64,000 nt of DNA from Undibacterium paludis (GTDB lineage: Bacteria; Pseudomonadota; Gammaproteobacteria; Burkholderiales; Burkholderiaceae_D): positions 186,001-250,000 of the forward strand of contig NZ_JAKZHX010000011.1 of NCBI RefSeq assembly GCF_022568815.1, written 5' to 3'. Positions within the stretch are counted from its first letter, which is position 1. Every line of letters starts with the position of its first letter. Under the pieces are notes generated by a model, which saw only the letters and a list, made by a program, of their open reading frames with translations, did no database searches and was not told where the DNA came from. Positions 1-8,560 of this stretch are shown here, piece by piece. The translations under genes were made by a program, and so were the position numbers.

Positions 1-1
1 C

Positions 2-241
2 CCATTTCGTTATGATGGGGAATTGCGCGCCGCCGATGTATTAAAACTTACCGGTGATTGCAAGGGATTGGCTGGCGACACCATGATTGCATGGCGCCTG
101 TCGGCCGACAAGAAGAGTGTTGAGTATAAATGTCCGGCTTCAAAGCCATGGCCGTTTTATTCCACAAGTTCGAGTACTGATTTGCCACCGGCGATCTTGC
201 GCGCCGTTACCGAGGCTAAAAAAGAAACTGGTAGAAAGTAA
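2..241 (+). CDS. C-terminal part of an unidentified protein
   Basis: The frame is open from the first bases of the window to a TAA at 239-241, so this is the tail of a gene that starts upstream. About 79 codons are visible. The reading includes two Cys (in TGDCKG and YKCPAS) and ends in a Lys/Arg-rich tail. An internal TTG at 23 is unlikely to be the true start because the frame continues in front of it. No family is recognised. It is convergent with the next gene. Confidence 0.5.
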   Translation, partial: PFRYDGELRAADVLKLTGDCKGLAGDTMIAWRLSADKKSVEYKCPASKPWPFYSTSSSTDLPPAILRAVTEAKKETGRK

Positions 242-278
242 GTGACCAGCCGGACTTTGGGTGGCAGGTGGACATGGC

Positions 279-1145
279 TTACATTTTGGGGCCGGTTTTC
301 GCTGCTGGTGAGTGGTCAAGTTTCTGACTGATCAGATCGAACAGTTCCGGTTCCACCTTGGTCCAGTTATCGCCGTTGAGTGCGGTAACGTTGGCAGTTT
401 CTTTGGTGGCGGCGTCCTGGTACGGGCCAATTGCACTGAATTGTGAATAGCCACCTGCCTCGCGGCGTAAAGTGAAAAAATCGCCTTCAGCGTCTTTGTA
501 GGTCCGTTCGGCAAATTTTTCGTCACCTTCGCTGCCATAGCCAAAATCAACCACTTCAAGCTTGGCTGGCATGATGCCGCTGTCTATGTTGCGCTGATGG
601 GTAGTGGTGTCTTCGATCTGCTCGACAAAGCTCACCTGAAAACTGCCGCCCAGCATCGCGCGCTTGCCGATTTCGGATAAGGCGTCAGTAATCATGGACG
701 CCGCATTGACGTTTTCCATTGCGACTTCATGGATGTCTACGCTAATCTGGTGTACGGATTTTCCTTCGTCAAGGCCTGGCTTGACGTCAATGGCGACATT
801 ACCAAATTTTTCCAGCTTATCGACTTCAACGCGAATTTTGTTGTAACGCTCGAAAATATCGGTGCTGATCAGGCATGCACCGGTGACGGTGACAGCCAGT
901 TCGGGTTTGATGTCAAGGATGCCTTTTTCGCGCAGTATATTGGCGATTTCGACGCGCGCATACATTTGAATCTGTTTTGGATCTTCAAAATACAGCACCC
1001 CTGAAAGGACCCTGTCTTCTTCCGATTCAACAAGTTCAAATATGCGGTCTAGTTGCTCCTGTGCGACAAATTCAGGGTCAACTCCATTACGGCGAAGTAC
1101 CTCAAGAATATCTTCCTCCGTAAGATCAATAGTTGAGCCACTCAT
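279..1145 (-). CDS. hypothetical cytoplasmic protein, about 288 aa
   Basis: A long acidic protein with no signal peptide and no membrane segment. The N-terminal part (DLTEEDILEVLRRNGVDP) looks helical. I do not recognise the family. The frame extends upstream to 1172, but I prefer the ATG at 1145 (start MSGSTIDL) because AGAGGAC lies just before it at ribosome-binding distance. It stands alone, convergent with the partial gene at the left edge and separated by about 725 bases from the next plus-strand gene. No function can be assigned. Confidence 0.7.
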   Translation of the reverse strand: MSGSTIDLTEEDILEVLRRNGVDPEFVAQEQLDRIFELVESEEDRVLSGVLYFEDPKQIQMYARVEIANILREKGILDIKPELAVTVTGACLISTDIFERYNKIRVEVDKLEKFGNVAIDVKPGLDEGKSVHQISVDIHEVAMENVNAASMITDALSEIGKRAMLGGSFQVSFVEQIEDTTTHQRNIDSGIMPAKLEVVDFGYGSEGDEKFAERTYKDAEGDFFTLRREAGGYSQFSAIGPYQDAATKETANVTALNGDNWTKVEPELFDLISQKLDHSPAAKTGPKM

Positions 1146-1870
1146 CTTTGTCCTCTTGCTCTCATCAAGCAATTTTTTATTTTTAGCACGCGAGATATTA
1201 CGAAATTAAAGTACGAAAGTCAAACCAATACTGGTAGTAGGCCTATTAGGCTACTGCACTAATATATTCACGCCGCCTACCTTGTTAAGCGAATATCTCG
1301 CAATTGATTTGTATGGTTTCATGCTCTAACCGTGCAGCTCGTATTGCGCATGTTGTCAGGTAAGTATCTAAGGATGTAATGTCAAATTTCAACTACTTCT
1401 TTTGATACTTTATTCTTTCCGTTGGTCGTGATAGTTGTTTGTTCGCGCAAAGCTTGCAAGCCCTCTATTCGTTCTGATGTCAGTCCATATGCGCATGACT
1501 ATCAGGAGTGTCTGCAGCAATAGCGGTGATAAGTTTTTTTGAATTGTAGGGCAGCTGACAGCGACATACATCCCGTCGTTCCTAGTCTTACAAAATGTAA
1601 CATTTTGCCTTGGTGGGACCGGGCCGCTCCCTCTACCATTGTCAGGCAAGCGCTGTTGATTCAGTCTTTTCTTTTTTATCCGAATGAGCACTTGTCCCGG
1701 TCATCAAAAAACTGATCATGGTTTCATGTTCGGCGTATTGGCAATCAAATACTGTATCGCGTGCCTGTGCTGATGATGAGTGGAAGTAGATTCGGAATAT
1801 ACTTGCAAAGTTAATGACCAGGCCACCTTGTTTGCGTGCCTGGTTTGAATTCGTTTTATTTGTTGGAGAC
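1146..1870. other. 725-base intergenic stretch between divergent genes
   Basis: No convincing gene. Short open frames on the minus strand (1410-1691, 1642-2016) have no recognisable protein and no good ribosome-binding site. The one notable element is a perfect 7-3-7 palindrome at 1591-1607. The stretch must hold promoters for both flanking genes, but no strong -35/-10 pair stood out. Confidence 0.5.
1591..1607. repeat. perfect 7-3-7 inverted repeat, possible operator
   Basis: CAAAATG, TAA, CATTTTG: seven-base arms match perfectly around a three-base centre. The size and symmetry suit a dimeric regulator site. It lies about 260 bases in front of the gene at 1871, which may itself be a winged-helix protein. 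No T-run follows, so it is not a terminator. Confidence 0.35.
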
Positions 1871-2656
1871 ATGTACGTGAAATCAAGCAAGCCCGAGTCT
1901 GAAAAAGTCACCAAAGTGGTGAAGCGTGAAAAACGCAAGCCAGCGGTCAAAGAAGTGCCTGTGGATGAGGTGTTTCCTGAATTGATGATAGTCGGGACCA
2001 ATATTGCAAAAAACAAGAGTTACTATCTTGCGCAGAAAGAATTGATACAGCGTGTAGCGCATGGCATCTATATACCGACAGATCGCATTGCTGATGGTCA
2101 GGCCATTCTCAAGCGGCACGCCATTCGCCTCGCCAGTCTGCACTTCAAGAATGCAACCGGCCTGTCTTATTCCAGCGCGTTTACCCTGGAGGCCATTACG
2201 CCCGAAGCCGGTCCGCCACTGGTTTTTGTTGCCGGTGATTATTCCTATGGCCTTGAGCTGGGTGAAGGGGACATCAGGCTCATGCTGGTGCAATCCCTGC
2301 ATCCGCCGTATGAAATGCTTAAGCAGGATGGTGAATATGAATTGTATGAGGACAAGATATGTTCTGATCCTATCGGCGAATTCGTGGTGAAAGTGCCGCG
2401 TCCGGAACTGCTGGTGTTGCACAATTTTGAGCGTGTCAAGGAGTGGTCGGAAAAAAGAATTGCCAATGAGCATCTGAAGAGCTTCGTCAAATGGATTGTT
2501 GACGCCAGGTATGACGGTTCCATCCCCGCATTCTCGGCCAATTTTGCTGAGCTGGCGATAAGATGCAATCGTTTGGAAGAGCATGATCATGCTGTCACCG
2601 CCCTGCTCGCAGAGGGCTTCTCCATGTCTGAAAGATACTTGCGGAAAATCGTTTGA
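1871..2656 (+). CDS. possible AbiEi-like winged-helix protein
   Basis: About 261 aa, cytoplasmic, with a Lys-rich front. A segment reading KELIQRVAHGIYIP resembles the start of AbiEi-type antitoxin/regulator proteins, where a short winged helix ends in a GxY/GIY strand; this is a weak similarity from memory. No toxin gene follows directly. Start: the frame is open from 1814, but GGAG at 1865-1868 precedes ATG 1871 and GTG 1877, which are in frame; GTG 1877 has the better spacing. It is separated from the secretion genes by a terminator at 2927-2947. The function stays open. Confidence 0.6.
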   Translation: MYVKSSKPESEKVTKVVKREKRKPAVKEVPVDEVFPELMIVGTNIAKNKSYYLAQKELIQRVAHGIYIPTDRIADGQAILKRHAIRLASLHFKNATGLSYSSAFTLEAITPEAGPPLVFVAGDYSYGLELGEGDIRLMLVQSLHPPYEMLKQDGEYELYEDKICSDPIGEFVVKVPRPELLVLHNFERVKEWSEKRIANEHLKSFVKWIVDARYDGSIPAFSANFAELAIRCNRLEEHDHAVTALLAEGFSMSERYLRKIV

Positions 2657-2970
2657 CTTTTGATTTTCGTTCGCCTAAACTTTGCCTCATATATGGGGGT
2701 GGCGCTACTGCCTGCGCCACAAAATGCGACTTAAAACACGAAGATTTGCCTTTCTGACTGATCGCTGCCGAGTGCAGCGACGGTGAGTTGAGTCTGGATG
2801 TATCAGAAGTGGCTGTCGGTTGTGTCGGTCACATTGCTGGTGCGTTCTGGATATATCGGATTCCCTGGATTGGTGTACCTGATAGCGTGCATGCTTAAAT
2901 CCCCCATATTTGTTGTAAACCGTAGGGCAGCCACAGGCTGCTTTTTTATTTATCTGGGAAAGAGCAATTC
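2657..2970. other. 314-base leader region before the secretion genes
   Basis: No gene is supported. It contains a 7-base stem (GTGGCGC at 2699-2705 with GCGCCAC at 2714-2720) without a T-run, and near its end the intrinsic terminator at 2927-2947. Since that terminator ends only about 23 bases before the next start codon, this stretch may be an untranslated leader of the secretion operon. Confidence 0.4.
2927..2947 (+). terminator. intrinsic terminator, possibly an attenuator
   Basis: GCAGCC (2927-2932), three-base loop ACA, GGCTGC (2936-2941), then six T. It is a compact, GC-rich stem with a T-run on the plus strand. It may end transcription from the gene at 1871. Because it sits immediately before the GTG at 2971, it would also lie in the leader of the secretion genes. 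Confidence 0.7.
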
Positions 2971-3435
2971 GTGGATATTGAGGCGATCTTGACAAAGAAC
3001 CATGGGCAGCAGACGGTTGATGCAAGAATGTCTTTACGGCAGGCGGTTCAACTGTGCGCGCAGCATTTGTGCGATATCGGCCTGGTGTTGAATGAAGAAA
3101 TGATCGTTCCGTTTTCTTTTCGGAATTGCATGATTTTCCTTTCAAAACCAGATGGCCAATTGCAGGTGGATGTTGCAGTTTCCCAACCGGTGCAGATGGA
3201 CCATGCCATTCAATCCATGCATTTGAACACCCGGTTTGTGATGAATGAAATGGTGGCGCAGGCTATAAGTTTGTATGGGGCAGAAGGTGATCAGGCATTT
3301 GCCATGTCCTTCCTGTTCCGGGATGGCTGTGGTCTGGTGAAGTTCGGACAAGACAAAGCTTACCTGGTTGAATTGATAGAGCGTATGCCTCTGTCGTTTG
3401 ACCACCAGGTTGTATTCGCTGAGATAGAGGAGTAG
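2971..3435 (+). CDS. hypothetical small cytoplasmic protein, first of the secretion run
   Basis: 154 aa, no signal peptide, no membrane segment, slightly acidic. The alternation of short strands and helices, with a hydrophobic core and RFVMNEMVAQ, loosely recalls small secretion chaperones, but I cannot support a family. Start: GTG 2971 with GGGAAAGAG upstream; ATG 3028 is an in-frame alternative without a visible Shine-Dalgarno site. It ends 3 bases before the lipoprotein gene, so it is probably co-translated with it and belongs to the T4BSS operon. Confidence 0.65.
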   Translation: MDIEAILTKNHGQQTVDARMSLRQAVQLCAQHLCDIGLVLNEEMIVPFSFRNCMIFLSKPDGQLQVDVAVSQPVQMDHAIQSMHLNTRFVMNEMVAQAISLYGAEGDQAFAMSFLFRDGCGLVKFGQDKAYLVELIERMPLSFDHQVVFAEIEE

Positions 3436-3438
3436 CAG

Positions 3439-4053
3439 GTGAAAATTCTTTCAATGGTACTGGTCATGGTAACACTGACAGTCACCGGATGTGCTTCACG
3501 CCAAACTGCGCAGTATGATGATGCGGTTCCTGAAAATAATTTCAAAGGCATCGTGGAGCTTGATGCTGCAAAACACGCTCCTTTCATGCGTGACGTGCAA
3601 CTGGCTGCGCCGCTTGCCGCTGATGTGGCTAGGCCCGACCCTGCGCTGATGAATTATTCCTGGTTTTACACACGTGGTGAAACGTATGGCCAGCATCTTG
3701 ATGCCTGGGCACACAAGTTTGCTTTCCGTTTTGAGTCACGCATTCCTCTTGGTTACGATCCCTATGTACAGTCTGACGGCAGCTTTACTGGCAGTCTCTA
3801 TTCCGCTCTTGAAGATTTGAGCACTTTTTCTGACGAAGGCAAAGCCAGTTTTCATCAATATCGGGACAGCAAACGTTTGCGCACAAAAAGCCTGCAAATC
3901 ACGGTATATGAAAAGCAGCGTTATATTCGCGTAGAACTGAGAAACCCGGCAGCAGAAGTGGCTGAGGCTGAACGTGATGAAAAAGAGCGTCGTGAAAACG
4001 AGAAACTGGCAAGCAAGTCCGGTTTTCTTGATTTCTTTCGTTCAGCAAAATAA
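3439..4053 (+). CDS. DotD/TcpQ-type lipoprotein (T4BSS)
   Basis: 204 aa. A short signal peptide ends in the lipobox VTGC, so the protein is likely lipidated. The middle (residues about 70-135: SWFYTRGETY, HLDAWAHKFAF, GSFTGSLYSALEDL) has the pattern of a secretin-N0/TcpQ-type domain: a Trp and Gly, a helix with xLxxW, then FxGSxxxAL. DotD of Legionella and TraH of R64 are lipoproteins with such a fold, so a DotD role in the outer-membrane core is suggested; the assignment rests on domain pattern and context. The C-terminus is charged. Start is GTG 3439 with GAGGAG upstream. Confidence 0.5.
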   Translation: MKILSMVLVMVTLTVTGCASRQTAQYDDAVPENNFKGIVELDAAKHAPFMRDVQLAAPLAADVARPDPALMNYSWFYTRGETYGQHLDAWAHKFAFRFESRIPLGYDPYVQSDGSFTGSLYSALEDLSTFSDEGKASFHQYRDSKRLRTKSLQITVYEKQRYIRVELRNPAAEVAEAERDEKERRENEKLASKSGFLDFFRSAK

Positions 4054-4068
4054 ATAATCTCCCTGACC

Positions 4069-4794
4069 ATGGTCTACGCCGCTTCTTCCCTTTTCTTGCT
4101 CGGTTTGCTGCTTATCGGGGTGCGCACCTATGTGCCAACCAGTATCAGCAGCAACAGTACCAGTTTCAAATCGCTGTCATACGCAGGCATGGTGGGTATA
4201 TTGATGATAGCCATTTCCTGTGCCCTGACTGCTTATGTCGGCATTTTCAAGTCTAACGACCAGTTGCCCGCGCCTTCGCCTGTGTCAGGTGATTTTGGTT
4301 TCTCCGCCAATGCAGCCAGCACAAGTCAGGGTCCAGCGATCCAGAATGGCGCCGCACTGGAAAGAAGCGCCACGAACGCGCAAGCTGCGCCTGCAGAATC
4401 TGCGGTAAATCCCATGATGCAAAAAACAAATGCCACTGGAACACCTTCAGTCTTTTCTCTGGCGCAGGCAAGTCAGATGTGCGCCGGCTTTTCAGATGTG
4501 GCAATGGGCGCCCTGCTGGCAGGTGCAAAAAATGAGCCCTATGCACCTTATGAGTTAAAAGCCAAAGCACTGAGTGAACAGGTGATGCGTCTGCCTTTTG
4601 TACGTGAGGCGGGCGCTAAGCCTATGCAATACGTCTCTACTCTGTTTGCCACCTTGATTGAAGACCAGTATTACATCTCTCCCCAGAACCGTGCCGTGCA
4701 ATTGGGCCTGATTGGCAAGGTAGATAGAAAACTCGCACTCGATGCCATGAATCAGGTCTGCGAACTGAAAATTCTGGAGATACGTGCAAAATGA
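4069..4794 (+). CDS. hypothetical membrane protein in T4BSS operon
   Basis: 241 aa. There are two hydrophobic segments at the front (about residues 4-20 and 38-62), then a Ser/Ala/Pro-rich linker, then a conserved-looking C-terminal domain (about 125-241) with two Cys (QMCAGF and QVCELK). The topology suggests an inner-membrane hairpin with a folded domain on one side. I do not recognise the family. It starts 15 bases after the lipoprotein gene and overlaps the next gene by 4 bases (ATGA), which implies translational coupling in the operon. Confidence 0.65.
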   Translation: MVYAASSLFLLGLLLIGVRTYVPTSISSNSTSFKSLSYAGMVGILMIAISCALTAYVGIFKSNDQLPAPSPVSGDFGFSANAASTSQGPAIQNGAALERSATNAQAAPAESAVNPMMQKTNATGTPSVFSLAQASQMCAGFSDVAMGALLAGAKNEPYAPYELKAKALSEQVMRLPFVREAGAKPMQYVSTLFATLIEDQYYISPQNRAVQLGLIGKVDRKLALDAMNQVCELKILEIRAK

Positions 4795-5354
4795 GCTCAC
4801 CAGCAGGCATGGATCAATTGACTTTGCTCAGCAAGACCATGGAGTCTTTGCTGGCGCCAAAATATATTTTTTTTGCCAATAACGCAGACGGCCGGGTTCA
4901 CGATGGCATCGTCTATGGTAGCCGCGAAAATGACTGGATTTATGGTGAAGATGGCTTATTTCCGGCCATGCTGTACCTGGCAGAACGTCACTACAAAGAC
5001 AGCTTCTTTGAAGGTGATTATGCGGTTGCCCCGGCAACTGGTACGCTTTCTCCAGGTTTTGGCATAGACTGGGTTGCTGATCCTGAATTCAAGAGTCGCA
5101 CTGGCTATCGAGCACAGATTGCGGCGGGTGGTCTGGCAGTATCGCCCTCGGTGATTTTGCTATTTGTGCTTGATTCCATAGAGCGCATGCATCAGTACAG
5201 CTACAGGAAAGTAAAAGACTGGCGTTTCGAGATTGATGATGCGCAATTGCTGGAGGAGCTGGAAGAAAAAAAGATAGTAAATGCGAATGGTTTGCTCGAT
5301 CTTTTTCAAATGGTGCTTGCACCTTTGCCTGAGCCAGAGCCAGAGAACGTATAA
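4791..5354 (+). CDS. possible IcmS-like adaptor protein (T4BSS)
   Basis: 187 aa, soluble, acidic. Several short segments occur in the same order as in my memory of Legionella IcmS: GLFPAM (IcmS GLLPAI), a glycine-containing strand before FGIDWVAD (LGIRVVFDE), VSPSVILLFVLDSIERM (VTPNVLRLLCMTDV), and an acidic end with LLEELE (LDELM). IcmS forms a heterodimer with IcmW that brings effectors to DotL. The match is short and from memory, so this is a candidate only. The protein is longer than IcmS (about 114 aa). Start overlaps the previous stop (ATGA). Confidence 0.45.
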   Translation: MSSPAGMDQLTLLSKTMESLLAPKYIFFANNADGRVHDGIVYGSRENDWIYGEDGLFPAMLYLAERHYKDSFFEGDYAVAPATGTLSPGFGIDWVADPEFKSRTGYRAQIAAGGLAVSPSVILLFVLDSIERMHQYSYRKVKDWRFEIDDAQLLEELEEKKIVNANGLLDLFQMVLAPLPEPEPENV

Positions 5355-5434
5355 GACACATAGCAGTTCGCATGCTGGACATATCATAATTTGCATACAA
5401 GCCGTATAAAGCCGTATATTCGTAGGGAATTTCA

Positions 5435-5971
5435 ATGTCGGAAAAGAAAGAAGCATCGCCACTCAGGCGAAAACTGATTCCTTCTGCTGATGCAAAGAAG
5501 GCGGCAGGTCTGACCAGTGGGGCAATCCGCCGTCTGTTCACCAGTGTGCGCTCGGATCGTGAGGAAAGTTTTACCGAGGCACAAGAGCGTCTGGGCTGGA
5601 CCGAAGATGATATCGCCGGGTTTGAAGCATATAGAAAAAAAGAAACGGTCATCTATGCTGTGTTGACGGCAGTGGCTTTTCTGTTTGCCTGTTCTGCGCC
5701 GTATTCTCAAAACCCCTTGTCCCATTTCGTGACGTCACTGGCGGTAATGCTCATGATAGGCACCCGCTGGCTGGTCGCTCATTTCCGTCTGACACAGATT
5801 CGTCAGCGTGCCCTGTTTTCTTTTGCTGAATACCTGGGAATACTGTTTCCCTTCCTGGCGGAAAGCGTCAAGGAAATTGGTGCGGGACTGGACGAGAAGA
5901 GCACGGATGGTACCGTCAAAAAAGCAGAGGATGTGAACAATGTTGTCGACCTGAGCAAGAATCACAGCTGA
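5435..5971 (+). CDS. IcmV/TraX-like membrane protein (T4BSS)
   Basis: 178 aa. The front is basic (LRRKLIP, GAIRRLF), then ESFTEAQERLGWTEDD, two hydrophobic segments (about residues 71-88 and 95-112), and HFRLTQIRQRAL on the far side. Legionella IcmV has the same plan from memory (ESFDAAM...LTDAD, two membrane spans, HF..FQIKERKL), and R64 TraX is its plasmid counterpart. In Legionella icmV sits next to dotA; here it sits upstream of dotM and dotL. Start ATG 5435 has AGGGAA at good spacing. Family assigned with moderate confidence; its molecular role in the inner membrane is not well known. Confidence 0.6.
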   Translation: MSEKKEASPLRRKLIPSADAKKAAGLTSGAIRRLFTSVRSDREESFTEAQERLGWTEDDIAGFEAYRKKETVIYAVLTAVAFLFACSAPYSQNPLSHFVTSLAVMLMIGTRWLVAHFRLTQIRQRALFSFAEYLGILFPFLAESVKEIGAGLDEKSTDGTVKKAEDVNNVVDLSKNHS

Positions 5972-5981
5972 GGTAGTCATC

Positions 5982-6509
5982 ATGGATGCCTATATCGCGC
6001 CACCGGATACTGCATCGGAAGCAGCTTTTTATTCCTGCATCAAGGGAGCGTCAGAATATTACAAAGTACCGTCCATGGCTTTATTGTCGATTTATGCGCA
6101 GGAACGCGGGTCTTCGCAGCAGACTGCAAGGAACCAGAACCGCAGTCAGGACTATGGGCGTTTCCAGATCAACGATGCGAGCTGGAAACAGTATCTGGCC
6201 GAACATCATATACGCCTGAACCAGGTGCTGACGGATAATTGTCTGAATGCTTATGTTGGTGCGAATATTTTCAAGCAGCGCTATGTGGTGTGCAAATCGG
6301 ACGTGTGGTGTGCCATCGGCTTGTATCACTCTGCCAATGAGCCGCATCGTAGCAATTATGTAGAAAATGTCTACAGCAAATACAGATCCTTGCAAAAGGA
6401 TACCAAGTTTTTAAATTGGTTCCGTTCACTGGCTTTGTATGATGCCAGCACCGGCAACTGGGAATATTTTAGAGGAGGAGCAGTGCATGCCGCCACCACA
6501 AGCAGGTAA
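5982..6509 (+). CDS. lytic transglycosylase-like protein (VirB1 type)
   Basis: 175 aa with a lysozyme-like SLT fold. The likely catalytic Glu is E41 (YAQERGSS), followed by DYGRFQIND at 57-65, the counterpart of the GxxQ motif of SLT enzymes. A third conserved stretch is LYHSANEP. Such enzymes cut the glycan strands of peptidoglycan and open the cell wall for type IV systems. No classical signal peptide is visible, so its export route is unclear. Start ATG 5982 has GAGGTAG upstream. The last 23 bases overlap dotM. Confidence 0.75.
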   Translation: MDAYIAPPDTASEAAFYSCIKGASEYYKVPSMALLSIYAQERGSSQQTARNQNRSQDYGRFQINDASWKQYLAEHHIRLNQVLTDNCLNAYVGANIFKQRYVVCKSDVWCAIGLYHSANEPHRSNYVENVYSKYRSLQKDTKFLNWFRSLALYDASTGNWEYFRGGAVHAATTSR

Positions 6510-7629
6510 TTCAGGAAACGACAACTCCAGCGATGGCTTGTGGAGCATGCTCCTGTTCGCTGCAGGAGTGTTGGTACTCTGGTTCGCCGGCAAGGGCTTT
6601 ATCGTTGGTGCCATTTTCCTGTTTCGCTCTTATGTCACCGGGCCGCTGATCGCTTTTTTTGACGCTGATGTCGGCGCTGCGCTGGAGTGGATGAGGCATG
6701 CGCCGTATGGAGAGGTTGAGTATGCCGAGTTTGCCGCCAATGGTGAACTGATTGGCCGGTACACAAAAGTCCCGGCCATGCTGTTGTGCATGGCCATGGG
6801 GGCATATATTTACTTCAAGCACCCATCACAGAAATTCAAGCGTCGCTGGGACATGTTTTCCCTATCGAAAAAAGAAGTCGTATTGTGGCCCTGCATTACG
6901 CCTGTGCTCAATGCCAATCTTTTGAAAACACCAATAGAAAGCGGGCGTTGGGCGTGGAGCACGACACCCAGAGAATGGGTGGAGAAGAATCAGTTATGGG
7001 AGAACTATGAAGAAATCTCACCGGTCAGCGGCTTGCCGGTTGAACGTCGCCGCCTGAATATGGCAAAAGCTGAGATAGCATTGATCAAACAGCTGGGTCC
7101 GCGTTTTACCAGTTTTAATGATCTGCCGCCTTACCTGAAAGCTTTGCTGGGTTCTTTTATGGCCAAAATCTGTGGCGACAAGAAAACGGCACTGAAGATA
7201 CTGAATCAATTGTCCGCTTCCAGTACTGCGGTTGGTGTTGCCAGCAACGATGTCAGTGCAAAACTGGCGCTGGCCAGTTTTGATACCGAACTGGGTGTTG
7301 CCTGTTTTGAACGTTACAAGAGTGACGAGAAAATTGTCAAGATACTGGCGCGCCATGCCTATCTGTCTACGGCCATGCTGGCCCTGCTGGATAAGGCGCG
7401 TGCCAGCGGTGTGGTGGCTTCGGCTGAATTCTTGTGGCTCAAACCGGTCAATCGTACCCTGTTTTACATGTTCAATGCATTGGGGCGTCGCACTTGCTGG
7501 ATGGATTCTGCTGGCATATTTGCGCATTACCAGGCTGAACTGCAAACCAGCAAGAAAGTGGTAAGGCCGTATGTAAAAACAGCGCTTGATGGTCTGGCAT
7601 CCTATCTCGAAGAATATATCGACGCTTAG
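6487..7629 (+). CDS. dotM: DotM/IcmP, T4BSS coupling-complex protein (TrbA family)
   Basis: 380 aa from ATG 6487. A Pro/Gly/Asn-rich front is followed by membrane segments near residues 18-45 and 96-112, then a cytoplasmic domain. The C-terminal half carries the family pattern: a tyrosine-containing helix (ARHAYLSTAMLALL), then ASGVVASAEFLWLKPVNR, MFNALGRR and AGIFAHYQAE. DotM binds DotL in the inner membrane and receives substrates. ATG 6487 is preceded by an unusually strong AGAGGAGGAG at 6471-6480, so the longer frame from 6439 is rejected. dotM, an unknown gene and dotL follow one another, as trbA, trbB and trbC do in IncI plasmids. Confidence 0.9.
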   Translation: MPPPQAGNSGNDNSSDGLWSMLLFAAGVLVLWFAGKGFIVGAIFLFRSYVTGPLIAFFDADVGAALEWMRHAPYGEVEYAEFAANGELIGRYTKVPAMLLCMAMGAYIYFKHPSQKFKRRWDMFSLSKKEVVLWPCITPVLNANLLKTPIESGRWAWSTTPREWVEKNQLWENYEEISPVSGLPVERRRLNMAKAEIALIKQLGPRFTSFNDLPPYLKALLGSFMAKICGDKKTALKILNQLSASSTAVGVASNDVSAKLALASFDTELGVACFERYKSDEKIVKILARHAYLSTAMLALLDKARASGVVASAEFLWLKPVNRTLFYMFNALGRRTCWMDSAGIFAHYQAELQTSKKVVRPYVKTALDGLASYLEEYIDA

Positions 7630-7670
7630 GGTGGTCAGTAATTTTCACTATGTTTTTTTAGGATTATGGA

Positions 7671-8438
7671 ATGTTAAAGAATATCATCAATCGTTTCGAG
7701 ACTTATCAGGCGCTCAACGTCAACAAGAATTTCAATTCCCAGGAACTGACCGTACTGGGCAAGATATTGCTGGAAGGTTCGCGCGAAGTTGAAGTGGCAA
7801 ATGTCATACGCTTCCCTTCCATAGAACGTGGCTTCTCCATTTTTTCCATAGAGACCGGCGCTGCACTGTCTGCTTCGCCTAAAGTGGCAAACTCAACAGA
7901 AGAAGGGCAGACTGCAACAGTTGCTGCCACGCATGCTGAAAGTGCCTTGCCCAGACTCGCCACGGGCCTGGTCAATGAATTGAAAAACGATGCTTACCAC
8001 CTGATCGTAAGACAAGGTAATACGCTTGAGAATGGCATGGTGCTGGCATCATTCAGCAATGTGCAGAGTGCCGGCATGGCCTTGCGTAAATTGGCCAAGC
8101 TGAACGCCAGAAAGAGTCGTTTCTGGAAGATACTCGGCTTCCTGATCGTGGTGTACCTGTTGCTCTCTCTTCCGATGATCAAGCGAACTCCTGGAAAGTC
8201 CGTGGAGGAGATTACCAGCAGCATGGAACTCCGTAATCCTGAAATCGCACGCCAGGTGGAGAACGCCAATCGTGCCCGTACTGTCGGTAGCGAGATCATG
8301 AGCCAGTCTTTGCCGGCTGCGCCTATGCAACCTGATCCTGGTTCCATGCTCGGTGGTGCTACCGTGCCGCAGACTGAAAGTCAGCCAGCGGCGCCAGTAA
8401 CCAAGCCAGCCCAGGCGAATGGCAATTTTGGTTTTTGA
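7671..8438 (+). CDS. hypothetical membrane protein between dotM and dotL
   Basis: 255 aa. An N-terminal soluble domain of about 140 residues is followed by one strong membrane span (about 144-163, ILGFLIVVYLLLSLPMI) and a Pro/Gln/Ala-rich tail ending NGNFGF. This order, with the large domain first, suggests a cytoplasmic domain anchored in the inner membrane. Family not recognised. Its place between the two coupling-complex genes suggests a partner of DotL/DotM; this is inference. In R64 the gene at this position, trbB, encodes a thioredoxin-like protein, which this is not. Start ATG 7671 with AGGA upstream. Confidence 0.7.
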   Translation: MLKNIINRFETYQALNVNKNFNSQELTVLGKILLEGSREVEVANVIRFPSIERGFSIFSIETGAALSASPKVANSTEEGQTATVAATHAESALPRLATGLVNELKNDAYHLIVRQGNTLENGMVLASFSNVQSAGMALRKLAKLNARKSRFWKILGFLIVVYLLLSLPMIKRTPGKSVEEITSSMELRNPEIARQVENANRARTVGSEIMSQSLPAAPMQPDPGSMLGGATVPQTESQPAAPVTKPAQANGNFGF

Positions 8439-8560
8439 GCTGAGCACAATCTCACGAAGAGTATTCGTGGCGCACTGTTGAGTACAGTCGAGCCATGTCA
8501 TTTGATGCACAGTGTTGCCAGTCTTGTTGTTGTCAGTATTAATCCAGTTTCGAGGGAAGC

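Noticed and set aside
1410..1691. 93-codon minus-strand frame in the left intergenic stretch
   Set aside because: No Shine-Dalgarno site, no recognisable protein; composition is not gene-like.
1883..2590. 235-codon open frame on the minus strand
   Set aside because: Antisense to the AbiEi-like gene, which has the better start signals; no domain seen.
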